NCBI RefSeq assembly: GCF_024611995.1
Contig: NZ_CP102509.1
Coordinates: 1,488,001 to 1,552,000, forward strand
Source: Streptomyces sp. NBC_00162
GTDB lineage: Bacteria; Actinomycetota; Actinomycetes; Streptomycetales; Streptomycetaceae
Reading direction: 5' to 3'
DNA: 64,000 nucleotides
The notes under the pieces were generated by a model. It was not told the origin of the DNA and searched no databases. It saw only the letters and a list, made by a program, of their open reading frames with translations. Position numbers and translations under genes: made by a program. How positions within the stretch are numbered: position 1 is the stretch's first letter; each line of letters opens with the position of its first letter. Below are positions 1 to 7,922 of the stretch, in pieces.

Positions 1-1
1 G

Positions 2-310
2 ATCCCCCTGTTGATCGTCCTCGCGGTCCTGGCAGGAATCGTCCGCGGCAACCTCACCCTCCTCCAGGCCACCGCCGTAACCGACCGCTGGGGCACCACC
101 CACTACGGCCGCCTCTCCGGTCTCCTGGGCGCCCCCGCCCACATCGCCGCAGCCCTGGCTCCATGGGCCGGCGCCGCCCTCGCCGGCCTCCTCGGCGGAT
201 ACCCGACCCTCTTTGCCGTCCTGGCAGCCCTCTCCGGAGCGTCCGTCCTTCTCGCCCTGGGCACTGCGCCGAAGCCCATCGTGGAGCGCCCAGGACTCAG
301 CGGACGGTGA
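2..310 (+). CDS. MFS transporter, C-terminal fragment
   Basis: The reading frame is open from the left edge, so the gene begins outside the window. About 100 residues are visible, with three hydrophobic segments and small-residue-rich helices (GAPAHIAAALAPWAGAALAG, then a last helix before a short basic tail), as in the last helices of 12-TM major facilitator exporters. The final residues are encoded inside the end of a decayed IS5-type transposase on the opposite strand, so the natural C-terminus may have been replaced. Substrate cannot be told. The family call rests on helix pattern alone. Confidence 0.55.
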   Translation: MPLLIVLAVLAGIVRGNLTLLQATAVTDRWGTTHYGRLSGLLGAPAHIAAALAPWAGAALAGLLGGYPTLFAVLAALSGASVLLALGTAPKPIVERPGLSGR

Positions 311-1043
311 GGCGGCGGTAGCCGAAGAGCCAGGCGATCGACCGTTCGATCTTCCAGCGGCGCCGGCCGAGGCGTTCGCCGGACTCGATGCCGGGCGCCG
401 TGCGATGCGCGCGACGAGCCCGCGCTCGCGCAGCCAGGCCAGGTGTTCGGCGGAGAAGTACGCCTTGTCCGCCGAACGGAGTTTGACGGGTCGGCGCCGC
501 CGTGGTCCCGACGGGACCGGACGGCGGGTATGCCACGGATGAGCGGGTTGAGGGCGAGGCTGTCGTGCATGTTCGCGCCGGACACGGCGACGGCGAGCGG
601 GATGCCCTGGGCATCGGACAGCACGTGCAGCTTGCCGCCCTTCTTGCCGCGATCGACCGGGTTCGGCCCGGTCAGCGATCCCCCGTTTGGCGCGAACGGA
701 GGCCGCGTCGACGATCGCCGAGGTCCAGTCCACCTCGCCCCGGGCCCCGAGTTCGTCCAGCACCGCCCGGTGCAGCCGACGCCACGGGCCGGCCTCGGTC
801 CATACCGTGAAGCGGCGAGGCGCGGTGGCGGGCGACGTGCCGAACGTCGGCGGCAGATGCCGCCAGGCACAGCCGCTGGTCAGCGCGTACACCAACTGCC
901 GTGAACACGGCCCGCTCGTCACACGGAGCGGTCTCACCACCTTGCGGACGAGCAGCGAACCACGGCAGCAACGGGGCGGCCAGCTCCCAGAGTTCATCAG
1001 GAACCAGACGCTTCGATAGATCAGCAGCCACGACCGGCAGCAT
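297..1043 (-). pseudogene. IS5-family transposase, multiply frameshifted
   Basis: Reading the minus strand in shifting frames gives a near-complete IS5-type DDE transposase. The N-terminal ELWELAAPLLPWF region is followed by SLTGPNPVDRGKKG, the KLHVLSDAQGIPLAV segment, and finally the RRWKIERSIAWLFGYRRL C-terminus. At least three frame changes are needed, so it is dead. An apparent terminal repeat, GGGACGACCTCTAA, lies at 1067-1080, just upstream of the transposase start. The downstream end runs into the MFS gene. It has no plausible current function beyond marking a past insertion. Confidence 0.85.
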
Positions 1044-1076
1044 GCCGCACGGACATCACGTCACATGGGACGACCT

Positions 1077-1661
1077 CTAAGCCTTGATTGGCGCGGCCGA
1101 CCTGGCGGCCTGCTCGATCTTCGCGCAGTATGCCGCACGGGCTTCCTCGTCGATCTGCCTCTCGTTTTCGGCGCGCACCCCGGTCCGGCCGTCGAGGCCC
1201 TCGCGCAGGATATCGGCGTGCCCGGCATGCCGGATGGACTCGCCGAGGACATGGACCATGATGGCGAACAGGTTCGTGTTGGGATAAGGCTCCGGCCACC
1301 ACGGCACGTGGCCGGGGGCGTCGAGGGGAAGCTCGTTGATCGTCGCGTCCGAGTGTTCCCACGTGCGCCGGTAGAACCCGATGATCTGATCGCGGGTCTC
1401 GTCCTCGGTCGCCCACAGATCGCTGCCGTCGGAGTCCTGCCACCGGGGCAGCGGTTCCGGGGAAGGGCGGTCGAAAACCTCGCCGAAGTACCTGGCCTCG
1501 ACGGTGGCCACGTGTTTGACCAGGCCGAGGAGGTTGGTCCCGGTCGCCGTCAAAGGCCGGCGGGCGTCGTATTCGGACAAGCCGTCGAGTTTCCAGAGCA
1601 GCGCCTTGCGGTCCCGCCGCAGTCTCCCGTGCAGGTTGCCTTTCGCGAATTCATCGATCAT
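1077..1661 (-). CDS. DinB family protein (DUF664 type)
   Basis: A protein of about 194 residues matching the DinB/DUF664 four-helix-bundle family common in Streptomyces. The N-terminus IDEFAKGNLHGRLRRDRKAL, a central HVATVEARYF segment and a late HVLGESIRHAGH segment supply the histidines expected for the metal site. Members are thiol- or metal-dependent bundle enzymes related to mycothiol/bacillithiol transferases; a specific reaction cannot be assigned. I use the ATG at 1661, because the family usually starts there; an ATG six codons upstream is possible. Its stop codon lies inside an IS5-like terminal repeat (see findings), so the original C-terminus may have differed. Confidence 0.8.
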   Translation of the reverse strand: MIDEFAKGNLHGRLRRDRKALLWKLDGLSEYDARRPLTATGTNLLGLVKHVATVEARYFGEVFDRPSPEPLPRWQDSDGSDLWATEDETRDQIIGFYRRTWEHSDATINELPLDAPGHVPWWPEPYPNTNLFAIMVHVLGESIRHAGHADILREGLDGRTGVRAENERQIDEEARAAYCAKIEQAARSAAPIKA

Positions 1662-1684
1662 GCGGCATGAGCCTGCCATGGGCT

Positions 1685-1795
1685 GCTCGTGGTCTCAAGA
1701 TCCGGTACGTGGTCCGCAACGACCGGCAGAGCCGAGGCCTGGCCATGGCCGCCGCCCTGACCTGCTACAAGAAGCTCGCGAAACTTGCCACGTGA
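1685..1795 (+). pseudogene. IS5-type transposase, C-terminal fragment
   Basis: A short open stretch reads LKIRYVVRNDRQSRGLAMAA, then a CYKKLAKL tail and a TGA stop. This is the standard C-terminus of another group of IS5-like transposases in actinomycetes. Only about 37 codons remain. A terminal-repeat-like sequence GAGACAACCTCTAA follows at 1794-1807, close to the one at 1067-1080. Confidence 0.7.
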
Positions 1796-1940
1796 GACAA
1801 CCTCTAAAGGGGGCGACCACATGTCCGGAGAAGGGAGGCGGCTCGACGTGCCGCAACGCCGGCCCCAGTCCTGAGATCGAGGCAGGACAGCCTGTGGGGG
1901 CTCTGCGGCAGGACCAGAGATCTGGGCACCTTGACAGCCC

Positions 1941-1964
1941 AAGTGATTAGCCGCCATATTACTT
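1941..1964. promoter_or_regulatory. Inverted repeat over the marR promoter (likely operator)
   Basis: AAGTGAT (1941-1947) and ATTACTT (1958-1964) form a one-mismatch inverted repeat. It lies on a promoter-like pair, TTGACA at 1931-1936 and CATATT at 1955-1960 (18-bp spacer). The -10-like box is only 6 bp before the ATG of the MarR gene, which suggests a leaderless transcript and repressor autoregulation. Binding by MarR is an inference. Confidence 0.5.
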
Positions 1965-1966
1965 GC

Positions 1967-2485
1967 ATGACGAGGGACGGCATCGACGGCGAGGCACCCA
2001 CACTCGACCAGGCCAGGCGGCAGGTCGAGCACTACGGCCTGGAGGTCGATCCGCAGGCGGTACTGGTCGCGGTGCGGCTGATCTCGGCGGGCGCGCGGGT
2101 CGGCCGGGCGGCCGAGGCGCACTTCGCCCGGTTCGGCCTGTCGACGGGGCGCTACCGCCTGCTCGCCGACCTCGAAGACCACGGCGGGGAGAAATCCCCC
2201 TCACACCTCGCGGTCGACCTCGGTGTCTCCAGGGCCACGGTCACCGGACTACTGGACGGTCTTGAGCGCGAGGGTCTGATCGCCCGCCGCCCGTCCACGG
2301 AGGACGGCCGGGGCACGGTGGCCGTCCTGACCGCGCGCGGGGCGCAGCGCCTGCGCGACATGGCGTCCGAACATTTCGGGCGGCTCGAGGCGATGGTGGG
2401 CGGGCTTTCCGTCGAGGAGCGTGCGGTGTTCCTGGATCTGCTCGCCCGTGTCGTACGCGGCAGTGCGGCCCTGGCCGCCGACTGA
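1967..2485 (+). CDS. MarR family transcriptional regulator
   Basis: A winged-helix regulator of 172 residues. The N-terminal helices (DQARRQVEHYGLEVDPQAVL) form the dimer part. The DNA-binding core is SPSHLAVDLGVSRATVTGLL, with the wing RRPSTEDGRGTVAVLTARG. I chose the ATG at 1967; the upstream TTG in frame is part of the promoter-like -35 box. The next two genes, a small membrane protein and an NmrA-type oxidoreductase, start behind a terminator and a second palindrome. The regulator probably controls both itself and that pair, responding to a small aromatic or electrophilic ligand as usual for MarR proteins. The ligand is not deducible. Confidence 0.88.
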   Translation: MTRDGIDGEAPTLDQARRQVEHYGLEVDPQAVLVAVRLISAGARVGRAAEAHFARFGLSTGRYRLLADLEDHGGEKSPSHLAVDLGVSRATVTGLLDGLEREGLIARRPSTEDGRGTVAVLTARGAQRLRDMASEHFGRLEAMVGGLSVEERAVFLDLLARVVRGSAALAAD

Positions 2486-2505
2486 CCCGGCCCCAGCCGG
2501 TTTGG

Positions 2506-2531
2506 CCCCGCCCTCCGGGCAGGGTCTTTTT
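2506..2531 (+). terminator. Rho-independent terminator after marR gene
   Basis: CCC plus GCCC, a TCC loop, and GGGC plus GGG form an interrupted GC stem, followed by TCTTTTT. It lies 20 bp after the MarR stop and separates that gene from the downstream operon. Confidence 0.7.
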
Positions 2532-2539
2532 GCGGGGTG

Positions 2540-2559
2540 ATAGTTAGCCCCCTAATTAT
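2540..2559. promoter_or_regulatory. MarR-type operator palindrome
   Basis: ATAGTTAG-CCCC-CTAATTAT is a 20-bp near-perfect inverted repeat (one mismatch). It stands 8 bp before the AAGGAGG ribosome site of the membrane-protein gene. Its AT-rich arms are unusual in this GC-rich DNA, and the position suits a repressor site for the neighbouring MarR protein. The link to MarR is inferred. Confidence 0.55.
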
Positions 2560-2579
2560 CTGAAGAGAAGGAGGCCAGC

Positions 2580-3053
2580 ATGTCCGCAACGAAGGACAGA
2601 ACCAGCCGAAACCGGGCAGCCTCCCGGCCATCCCGGCCGTTCACCCTGTGGCGCGAGGTGCTGACCGCCTACGCCGCCCCCGCGCTCATGGCCGGTACCG
2701 CCGGAGTCGTCACCGGGCAGCAGGACCTGGCCGTGGCCGCCTGCACCTCCATTGCCGGCACCTCCGCCGCAGTGGCTTTCCTCGTCGGCACCTGGCTGCG
2801 ACACGGCGGGCAGCCCCGACGGTGGACCACCACCACGCCGCGCGTCGCCCTGACCGCCGCACTCGTCGTCACCGCCGTCGGCGCGGCGGCCCTGCTGGGA
2901 TGGTTCACCGCCCAATGGCTACCCGCCCACACCCCGATCCCCGCCACCCCGTGGCTGGAGCGCCTGCGCATCGACCTGCCCGTCTCCGCAGCCCTCGCCA
3001 CCACCATCGTCACCCTGCGCTGGCGCAGCACCACCACGCCGTCCCGGGCATAG
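2580..3053 (+). CDS. Small integral membrane protein, unknown function
   Basis: 157 residues with a basic, polar N-terminus, about four hydrophobic segments (from near residue 27: VLTAYAAPALMAGTAGVV; AVAFLVGTWL; VALTAALVVTAVGAAALLGW; LPVSAALATTIVTL) and a basic C-terminus. No catalytic motif is visible. The start is well set by AAGGAGG 5 bp upstream. It precedes the NmrA-like oxidoreductase by 99 bp on the same strand and shares the palindrome-controlled promoter. The two may act together in a MarR-regulated stress or detoxification response. I do not recognise the family. Confidence 0.7.
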   Translation: MSATKDRTSRNRAASRPSRPFTLWREVLTAYAAPALMAGTAGVVTGQQDLAVAACTSIAGTSAAVAFLVGTWLRHGGQPRRWTTTTPRVALTAALVVTAVGAAALLGWFTAQWLPAHTPIPATPWLERLRIDLPVSAALATTIVTLRWRSTTTPSRA

Positions 3054-3152
3054 CCCCCTCCGACACCGGCCCGCCCGCCCCACGGCCCCAACCCGACCGA
3101 GCCCACCCCGGCAGCACCCGCCGCCGGGAAGTCACCAAGGAATGAGCACACG

Positions 3153-4028
3153 ATGATCGTTGTCATGGGAGCGACCGGAGCAACCGGGAACGCCCTGCTC
3201 CACAGCCTGCACACGCTCGGCACACCCGTCCGCGCACTGACCCGCACCCCGCACAGGCCGATCCCCGGCATGGCCGGCGCACACCAACCGCCCGTCGAGG
3301 TCCAGTACGCCGACGCCACCGACCCCCACTCCCTGCGCACCGCCTTCAAGGGCGCCGACCGGCTCTTCCTCGCCATGGCCAACAGCCCGGCACAGGTCGA
3401 ACTCGAAACCCGCGTCATCGACATCGCCGCCCACACCGGCATCGGACACGTCGTCAAGGTCTCCGCGCCCGCCGCCGAACCCGACTCCCCCGTCGCCATC
3501 TCCCGCGGACACCACGCCGTCGAGGAACACCTGCGCGCCAGCGGCCTCGGCCACACCATCCTGCGCCCCTACGCGTTCATGCAGAACGTCCTGCGCCTGG
3601 CCCCCACCGTCGCCCAGGGCATCATCCTCGGCACGACGGGCGACGCACCCTTCAACTACATCGACTGCCGCGACATTGGCGACGTCGCTGCCGCCGCCCT
3701 CACCAGACCCGACATCGCCGGTGGCACCTACACCCTGACCGGACCCGAGGCCGTCTCCTACCCCGAACTCGCCTCACGACTCACCACCCTGACCGGCAAT
3801 CAGATCCGCTACGTGAACCTCACCTCGGACGAACTGCGCGACAACCTCATCCAGAACGCCCACATGCCGACCTGGCTCGCCGACCACGTGACGGAGATCC
3901 AGCAACTCGCCGTTACCCGGCCCGAAGCCCCCAACACCACCGTCAGCGACATCCTCGGCCGCCCGCCCCGCACCCTCGACGCCTTCCTGCAGGAACACCA
4001 GGCCCACTTCCGCCGGGGAAGGAGCTAG
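3153..4028 (+). CDS. NmrA-like NAD(P)-binding oxidoreductase
   Basis: 291 residues with an N-terminal Rossmann motif GATGATGNALL (residues 6-16), the NmrA/atypical SDR signature. A VVKVSAPAAEPDS segment, a HHAVEEHLRASGLGHTILRPYAF region and a YTLTGPEAVSYPELA segment are typical of the NmrA/SDR_a5 quinone-reductase-like group. These proteins bind NAD(P) and act as quinone reductases or redox sensors; the substrate is unknown. It follows the membrane protein and is probably co-transcribed with it. A second, distinct NmrA-like gene lies at 6322-7161 under an HxlR regulator. Confidence 0.85.
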   Translation: MIVVMGATGATGNALLHSLHTLGTPVRALTRTPHRPIPGMAGAHQPPVEVQYADATDPHSLRTAFKGADRLFLAMANSPAQVELETRVIDIAAHTGIGHVVKVSAPAAEPDSPVAISRGHHAVEEHLRASGLGHTILRPYAFMQNVLRLAPTVAQGIILGTTGDAPFNYIDCRDIGDVAAAALTRPDIAGGTYTLTGPEAVSYPELASRLTTLTGNQIRYVNLTSDELRDNLIQNAHMPTWLADHVTEIQQLAVTRPEAPNTTVSDILGRPPRTLDAFLQEHQAHFRRGRS

Positions 4029-4569
4029 ATGGCGCGACAGCGAGCATCCTCCCGGGAACGCCACGAAGCCAGAGGTGCAGTGGCACCGCGTTCCAACAGC
4101 CAGGCGGTCGCGTCCACCAGACCCTTGGCGGCCTCGAGAGGTGTGGTGAAGGTCTGTGTCGTCGCTGCGACGGCATGGCCGCCGCCATCCACTTCCTGAT
4201 CGCATGAGACTTCGGCTTCCGCCTCTACCTCCCAGGGGGACCCCATCGAAGATCCCATAGGCATCGGCGGGGAAAGTACAGATCTGCGGCGAAGGAGACA
4301 CCCGCGGCCTCGACGAAACCGAACACACCCGCTGCTTCGATCCCCTGAACCCGATGAAACTCAAGGCCGCTGCCCGTCCGGGTTGCACGGACACCGAGGT
4401 GCTCGGCCAGAGCCCGAACCCGGGCGCCGGCCTCACACAGCGCGTTACGGACGGCGTCGGGGTTCTCCACATCAGGGAAGACCCAACGAAGATCGCCCTG
4501 ACTCAAGGGACTGGTATCCACGGGCCTGAGTCTGGCCTGCCGCCCCGCGCCCGCCAGCCCCACGAGCAC
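4025..4569 (-). pseudogene. Hypothetical protein, apparently frameshifted
   Basis: Two minus-strand frames join into one coherent protein. The first part reads SQGDLRWVFPDVENPDAVRN and AGARVRALAEHLGV, up to FAADLYFP. The last part, in another frame, reads WEVEAEAEVSCDQEVDGGGH, then a helix PLEAAKGLVDATAWLLERGA and the stop. The change of frame falls near the homopolymer run GGGGG at 4238-4242 on the plus strand. It could be a real mutation or a sequencing slip. The family is not recognised; it looks soluble. The gene runs toward the NmrA-like gene and overlaps its stop by a few bases. Confidence 0.5.
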
Positions 4570-4640
4570 CAGTCATCGCGGCGCCCGCGAACTCGACTGC
4601 CCAACTGCCCATGTTCCCGTGGGCCAAGGCGGCGCAGCCC

Positions 4641-5087
4641 TCATCGACCACTGCCGAGGCTCCCGAAGACACGACCGACCCACTGATCCAAGCGGGTCCC
4701 GAAGTCCGACGCCGAGGTGATCCCCGAGGCCGGCAGGCAACCTGCGTCGTCGAGGTCGGCGTCGGCGACGAAGTCCACATCGGCCCAGCCACCACGGAAC
4801 AGCACGACCGACAGCACAGCCTCCGCAGGACCGGAAATGACCACGCCGACCGAGTCCGGATCACGAATCCGAGCCCTGTCGATCTCCAGTGGCTGAGGCC
4901 AGGAGGCCTCCGCATCCCTCCAGGTCGGCCGGCCCACTTCGAGGCCGGCCGACGTCCAGCCCATGGTCCGCTCGGCCAGAGCAACAGCCGCCTCATCAAG
5001 ATCAACAATTCTGTCCAGATGGGCGTTGCAACCGGCAGGCCGACCTATCGCAAGGGCCACACCCGAGCCTCCCTCAACAGTGCCCAC
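4641..5087 (-). CDS. Hypothetical protein
   Basis: 148 codons whose composition looks coding. The middle, LDEAAVALAERTMGWTSAGL followed by GRPTWRDAEASWPQP and VVISGPAEAVLSVVLFRGGW, has the alternating acidic/hydrophobic pattern of a small alpha/beta protein. I do not recognise it. It lies just upstream of the frameshifted hypothetical gene on the same strand, and the pair may once have been an operon. The start is uncertain; later GTG codons are possible. Confidence 0.45.
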   Translation of the reverse strand: MGTVEGGSGVALAIGRPAGCNAHLDRIVDLDEAAVALAERTMGWTSAGLEVGRPTWRDAEASWPQPLEIDRARIRDPDSVGVVISGPAEAVLSVVLFRGGWADVDFVADADLDDAGCLPASGITSASDFGTRLDQWVGRVFGSLGSGR

Positions 5088-5344
5088 CCCGGGATTTCAT
5101 ACGCTGCGCGGGTGCCCGCTGGACCGCATGGCCCCCTACCGGCTCGATCGCGGCGGCTTCAACACCGCGGCTCGCCGCCTGCCTGCAAACGTCGCGCGCC
5201 AGCCTCCGCGGCAGGCGGACTGCGCCCTACGGCCTCGGAGGGAGCCCAGCCGGAGCCGTCCGCGACAGCCGAAGGGGTCGTGGCCGGGCCTCTCGGCGTG
5301 ACGTTCTTCTCCCAGGAGGCACACCTCGCCCCCCAACTATCTAA

Positions 5345-5358
5345 CTACTCGTCAGTAG
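5345..5358. promoter_or_regulatory. TetR-type operator-like palindrome
   Basis: CTACT-CGTC-AGTAG is a perfect inverted repeat in an AT-richer patch (5337-5365). Such sites often overlap promoters of TetR genes and their divergent targets. Here it stands upstream of a fused SnoaL/TetR fossil, so it may be the leftover operator of a lost TetR regulator. Confidence 0.45.
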
Positions 5359-5401
5359 AGTCAGCATTGGTCCGACCAGACATGACCACAGCCTGATTCA
5401 C

Positions 5402-5752
5402 ATGAGACTTGGCTTCAAGATGCGCGGGATCGGCCGTCTGGTGGAGACCGACACTCCCTTCGACATGACCTACACCGCCGTGGTCACGGTCAAGGACGGG
5501 CTCATCACCTCCTACCGCGACTACTGGAACCCCCTCGCCGTGTCGCAGCCCGGCGCCGACTTCGCAATCGTCGGCGGTCTGGGCGGGGCACAGCACACCC
5601 GCCACTTCGCCGCGCTGCTGCTGACCAGCGCGCACGGGATCACGGACATGGAGGCCAGCGGACACCTGTCCGCGGACAAGTGGCACACCACGGCCGAGGA
5701 ACTCGTCTCGACCCTCGTATCCATGGTCGACCGGCGGGCTCGCAGACGGTAG
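5402..5752 (+). pseudogene. Fused remnants: SnoaL-like C-terminus plus TetR C-terminus
   Basis: The first ~45 residues (GRLVETDTPFDMTYTAVVTV, then DGLITSYRDYWNPLAV) are the C-terminal half of a SnoaL/NTF2-like protein. Without a stop the frame passes into HFAALLLTSAHGITDMEASG followed by an amphipathic C-terminal helix. That part resembles the ligand-binding C-terminus of TetR regulators of the WHG-domain type. Both parts lack their N-terminal halves: the NTF2 cavity residues in one and the helix-turn-helix in the other. The ORF is open but is best read as a deletion fusion of two neighbouring genes, probably non-functional. Confidence 0.55.
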
Positions 5753-6321
5753 CCCTGCGGGGAGCACAACGGGGCGTGCGGCGTCCATCGCTCGATGCCT
5801 CCTGTCGGTCAGGCGGCGTCCGGCCCTGCCCGGAACCTGGCCACGCCGAACCGGGGCCGAGCGGGCAGAGAGCGCACAGGACTTGCCCCGCGCTGCACGC
5901 ATGCCCGTCCGGCACCGGCTGCCGGGAGGGCCGCACAGCCGGTCCTGCGTCACCGCGGGCCACACCCGCGAATTCACCTGCGTCCTGCTCCCCCAGCATG
6001 GCACCTGGCGGGCTACGCACGCCGGCATGGCCCGCATGGCCCGCAAGCCGATGTTCGCCACGGACCTGGACGCCGCACTCAGCATGCACACGATCGCCGG
6101 CCACGCCCCGACCACCGCGTGCGTCGGCCACGGCGGCCCGGTCCGTCGCAGTCGCCGGGAGGTCGACATGCCCGGCGGGCGGTCCGGGCCGGCAAAGGCA
6201 GTGCCCGTCGGCGTGCCGGGCGTAAGCAGCGGGCCGCCAACGTCACCTCCGGATCAGGCTCCTCGACCATGGGCAGCGGATCGCCGGGCACGCCGAGCAG
6301 ATACAGCGGGGCTGACCAGCC
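5753..6321. other. No convincing gene (569 bp)
   Basis: Several overlapping frames stay open because of high GC, but none has a ribosome site, a recognisable motif or plausible composition. One frame contains a run of His/Met/Cys (CVTAGHTREFTCVLLPQHGT) that could be a fossil of something I cannot identify. It sits between the fused fossil and an intact oxidoreductase. Confidence 0.4.
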
Positions 6322-7161
6322 TCAGCGGAACGCGGCGATATTGCGGGCGGCCCAGTCGGCGAACGGGCGCGGGGCGCGGCCCAGGACCCGCTGGACGTCC
6401 GGGCTGACGCGCAATTCGGCCGGGCTCGGGGAGCCGAGGATGTCCAGGGTGTCCTCGGCGAGCGCCGCCGGCATGCTCTGGGCCATGGCGGCCTTGGCCT
6501 CGTCGCGGGTGAGGTCGTGAAAGCGCACTGGCGAGTCCAGCGCGGCGGCGAGGGCCTCCGCCTGCTGGCGCGGCGTGATCAACTCCGGGCCGGTCAGCTC
6601 GTACACGCCGCCGGTGTGCCGGTCATCCAGCAGGCAGGCCGCCGCGACCTCGGCGATGTCGGCCGGGTCGATGATGGGCACCCCGACGTCGCCGAAGGGC
6701 GCGGCGACGACCCGCCGCGCACGGATGGACTCGGCCCACCACAGGGCGTTGGAGGCGAAACCGCCCGGCCGCAGGATGGCCCACTCCAGGCCGGACTCCC
6801 GCAGCACGTCCTCCACCGCGCGCATCGCGATCCGCGTCGGGCCGAACGGCCTGGTCGCCACGCCCTGTGAGGAGAGCAGGACGACGCGGCGGACCCCGCT
6901 GACCGCGGCCTCGCCGATGATGTCGGCCGGGCCGGCTCCGGCGGCGTGCATGTCGCCGGACAGCAGCAGGAACAGCGCCTTCGCTCCTGCCAGCGCGGGC
7001 TCGAGGCCGGCCGGCTCGGTCAGGTCGGCCGCCACGTGACGGACGCCGTCCGGCACGGCCGCCACGTGCCGCGACACCGCCGTCACCTGCTGGCCCGCCT
7101 CGGCCAGTGCCCGCGTCAACGGCCGGCCCACATTTCCTGTAGCCCCGGTCACCACGATCAT
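6322..7161 (-). CDS. NmrA-like NAD(P)-binding oxidoreductase
   Basis: 279 residues. The N-terminus MIVVTGATGNVGRPLTRAL is the Rossmann glycine motif. RVVLLSSQGVATRP is followed by EDVLRESGLEWAILRPGGFA and by GVYELTGPELITPRQQAEAL, the hallmark order of NmrA/SDR_a5 quinone reductase-like proteins. AAGGAG stands 7 bp before the ATG. It is transcribed away from an HxlR regulator whose start is about 90 bp off. This is the classic arrangement in which an HxlR-type sensor represses a quinone- or aldehyde-detoxifying reductase. The substrate is not known. Confidence 0.87.
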   Translation of the reverse strand: MIVVTGATGNVGRPLTRALAEAGQQVTAVSRHVAAVPDGVRHVAADLTEPAGLEPALAGAKALFLLLSGDMHAAGAGPADIIGEAAVSGVRRVVLLSSQGVATRPFGPTRIAMRAVEDVLRESGLEWAILRPGGFASNALWWAESIRARRVVAAPFGDVGVPIIDPADIAEVAAACLLDDRHTGGVYELTGPELITPRQQAEALAAALDSPVRFHDLTRDEAKAAMAQSMPAALAEDTLDILGSPSPAELRVSPDVQRVLGRAPRPFADWAARNIAAFR

Positions 7162-7210
7162 GATCGACTCCTTGTCCGATGCCCTCTGTGGCCTTCACCC
7201 TAGGAGTCGG

Positions 7211-7252
7211 GCTAACTTTTGGTAAGGACATACCTAGAGGTAAGCTCATCAC
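7211..7252. promoter_or_regulatory. Shared HxlR/NmrA promoter with repeats
   Basis: The short divergent intergenic region holds GGTAAG at 7221-7226 and again at 7239-7244 (18 bp apart) and TACC at 7231-7234. GGTA...TACC makes an inverted repeat. HxlR proteins usually bind such repeats next to their own start codon. The exact operator cannot be fixed from sequence alone. Confidence 0.45.
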
Positions 7253-7624
7253 GTGACAGGAAGCGCGCAGCACAGACCGGCCGAGGCGGGGGCGCCGTAT
7301 GAGGTGTTTCACACCGACTGCCCCGCGCGCGATGTGGTCGACCACGTGACCAGCCGGTGGGGCATCTGGGTGTTGATCTCCTTGCGGAGCAACGACCTTC
7401 GGTTCTACGAGCTGCGCGAGAGCATCCAGGGCATCAGCGAGAAGATGCTTGCCCAGACCCTGCGCGCGCTGGTCCAGGACGGCCTGGTCTGGCGGGAGGT
7501 CACGCCGACGACGCCGCCCCAGGTCACGTACGGGCTGACCGAGTTCGGTCGGGACGTCGGCGAGCCGCTGGAGGAGCTGTTCGACCGGATCACCCGGCGG
7601 CTGTCACCGCGCAACGCGGGGTAG
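7253..7624 (+). CDS. HxlR family transcriptional regulator
   Basis: 123 residues of the HxlR winged-helix family. The conserved N-terminal Cys is present (TDCPARDVVDHVTSRWGIWV). The recognition region LRFYELRESIQGISEKMLAQ and the wing VTPTTPPQVTYGLTEFG follow. HxlR members sense formaldehyde, methylglyoxal, quinones or disulfide stress, often through that cysteine. The start is GTG at 7253. It is divergent from the NmrA-like reductase and very likely controls it. A GC hairpin terminator follows. Confidence 0.9.
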   Translation: MTGSAQHRPAEAGAPYEVFHTDCPARDVVDHVTSRWGIWVLISLRSNDLRFYELRESIQGISEKMLAQTLRALVQDGLVWREVTPTTPPQVTYGLTEFGRDVGEPLEELFDRITRRLSPRNAG

Positions 7625-7694
7625 TGGCCGACCACGGATCCCCGCTACACCACCTGGCGGGACACCGCCTCCGCCCCTCCACGCCACACAGAAA

Positions 7695-7738
7695 CCGCCT
7701 CCCGGCAGGGCGTGCAGCCCAGCCCAGGAGGCGGCTTT
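7695..7738 (+). terminator. Terminator hairpin after HxlR gene
   Basis: CCGCCTCC (7695-7702) pairs with GGAGGCGG (7727-7734), followed by CTTTCC. The loop is 24 bases. Position downstream of the HxlR stop supports a termination role. Confidence 0.5.
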
Positions 7739-7922
7739 CCATCCATGACGGGCCGTCAGTGCCGTCAACCGGTTCCGGCTCATTCCCCCGCATCGTCAAG
7801 GCTCGCGCGGCGGACGACACGTCCTCGCTGCTGCCCCTGCCCCTTCGCGGCTGCCTGCCGTCGACCGGTCCGTCGGCGTCAGTCGATTCCCCCGCATTCC
7901 AGTGGGGAAACGGGCGGATCCT

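Noticed and set aside
5883..6407. Plus-strand frame with His/Met/Cys-rich segment
   Set aside because: It overlaps the end of the intact NmrA gene on the other strand and shows no recognisable domain.
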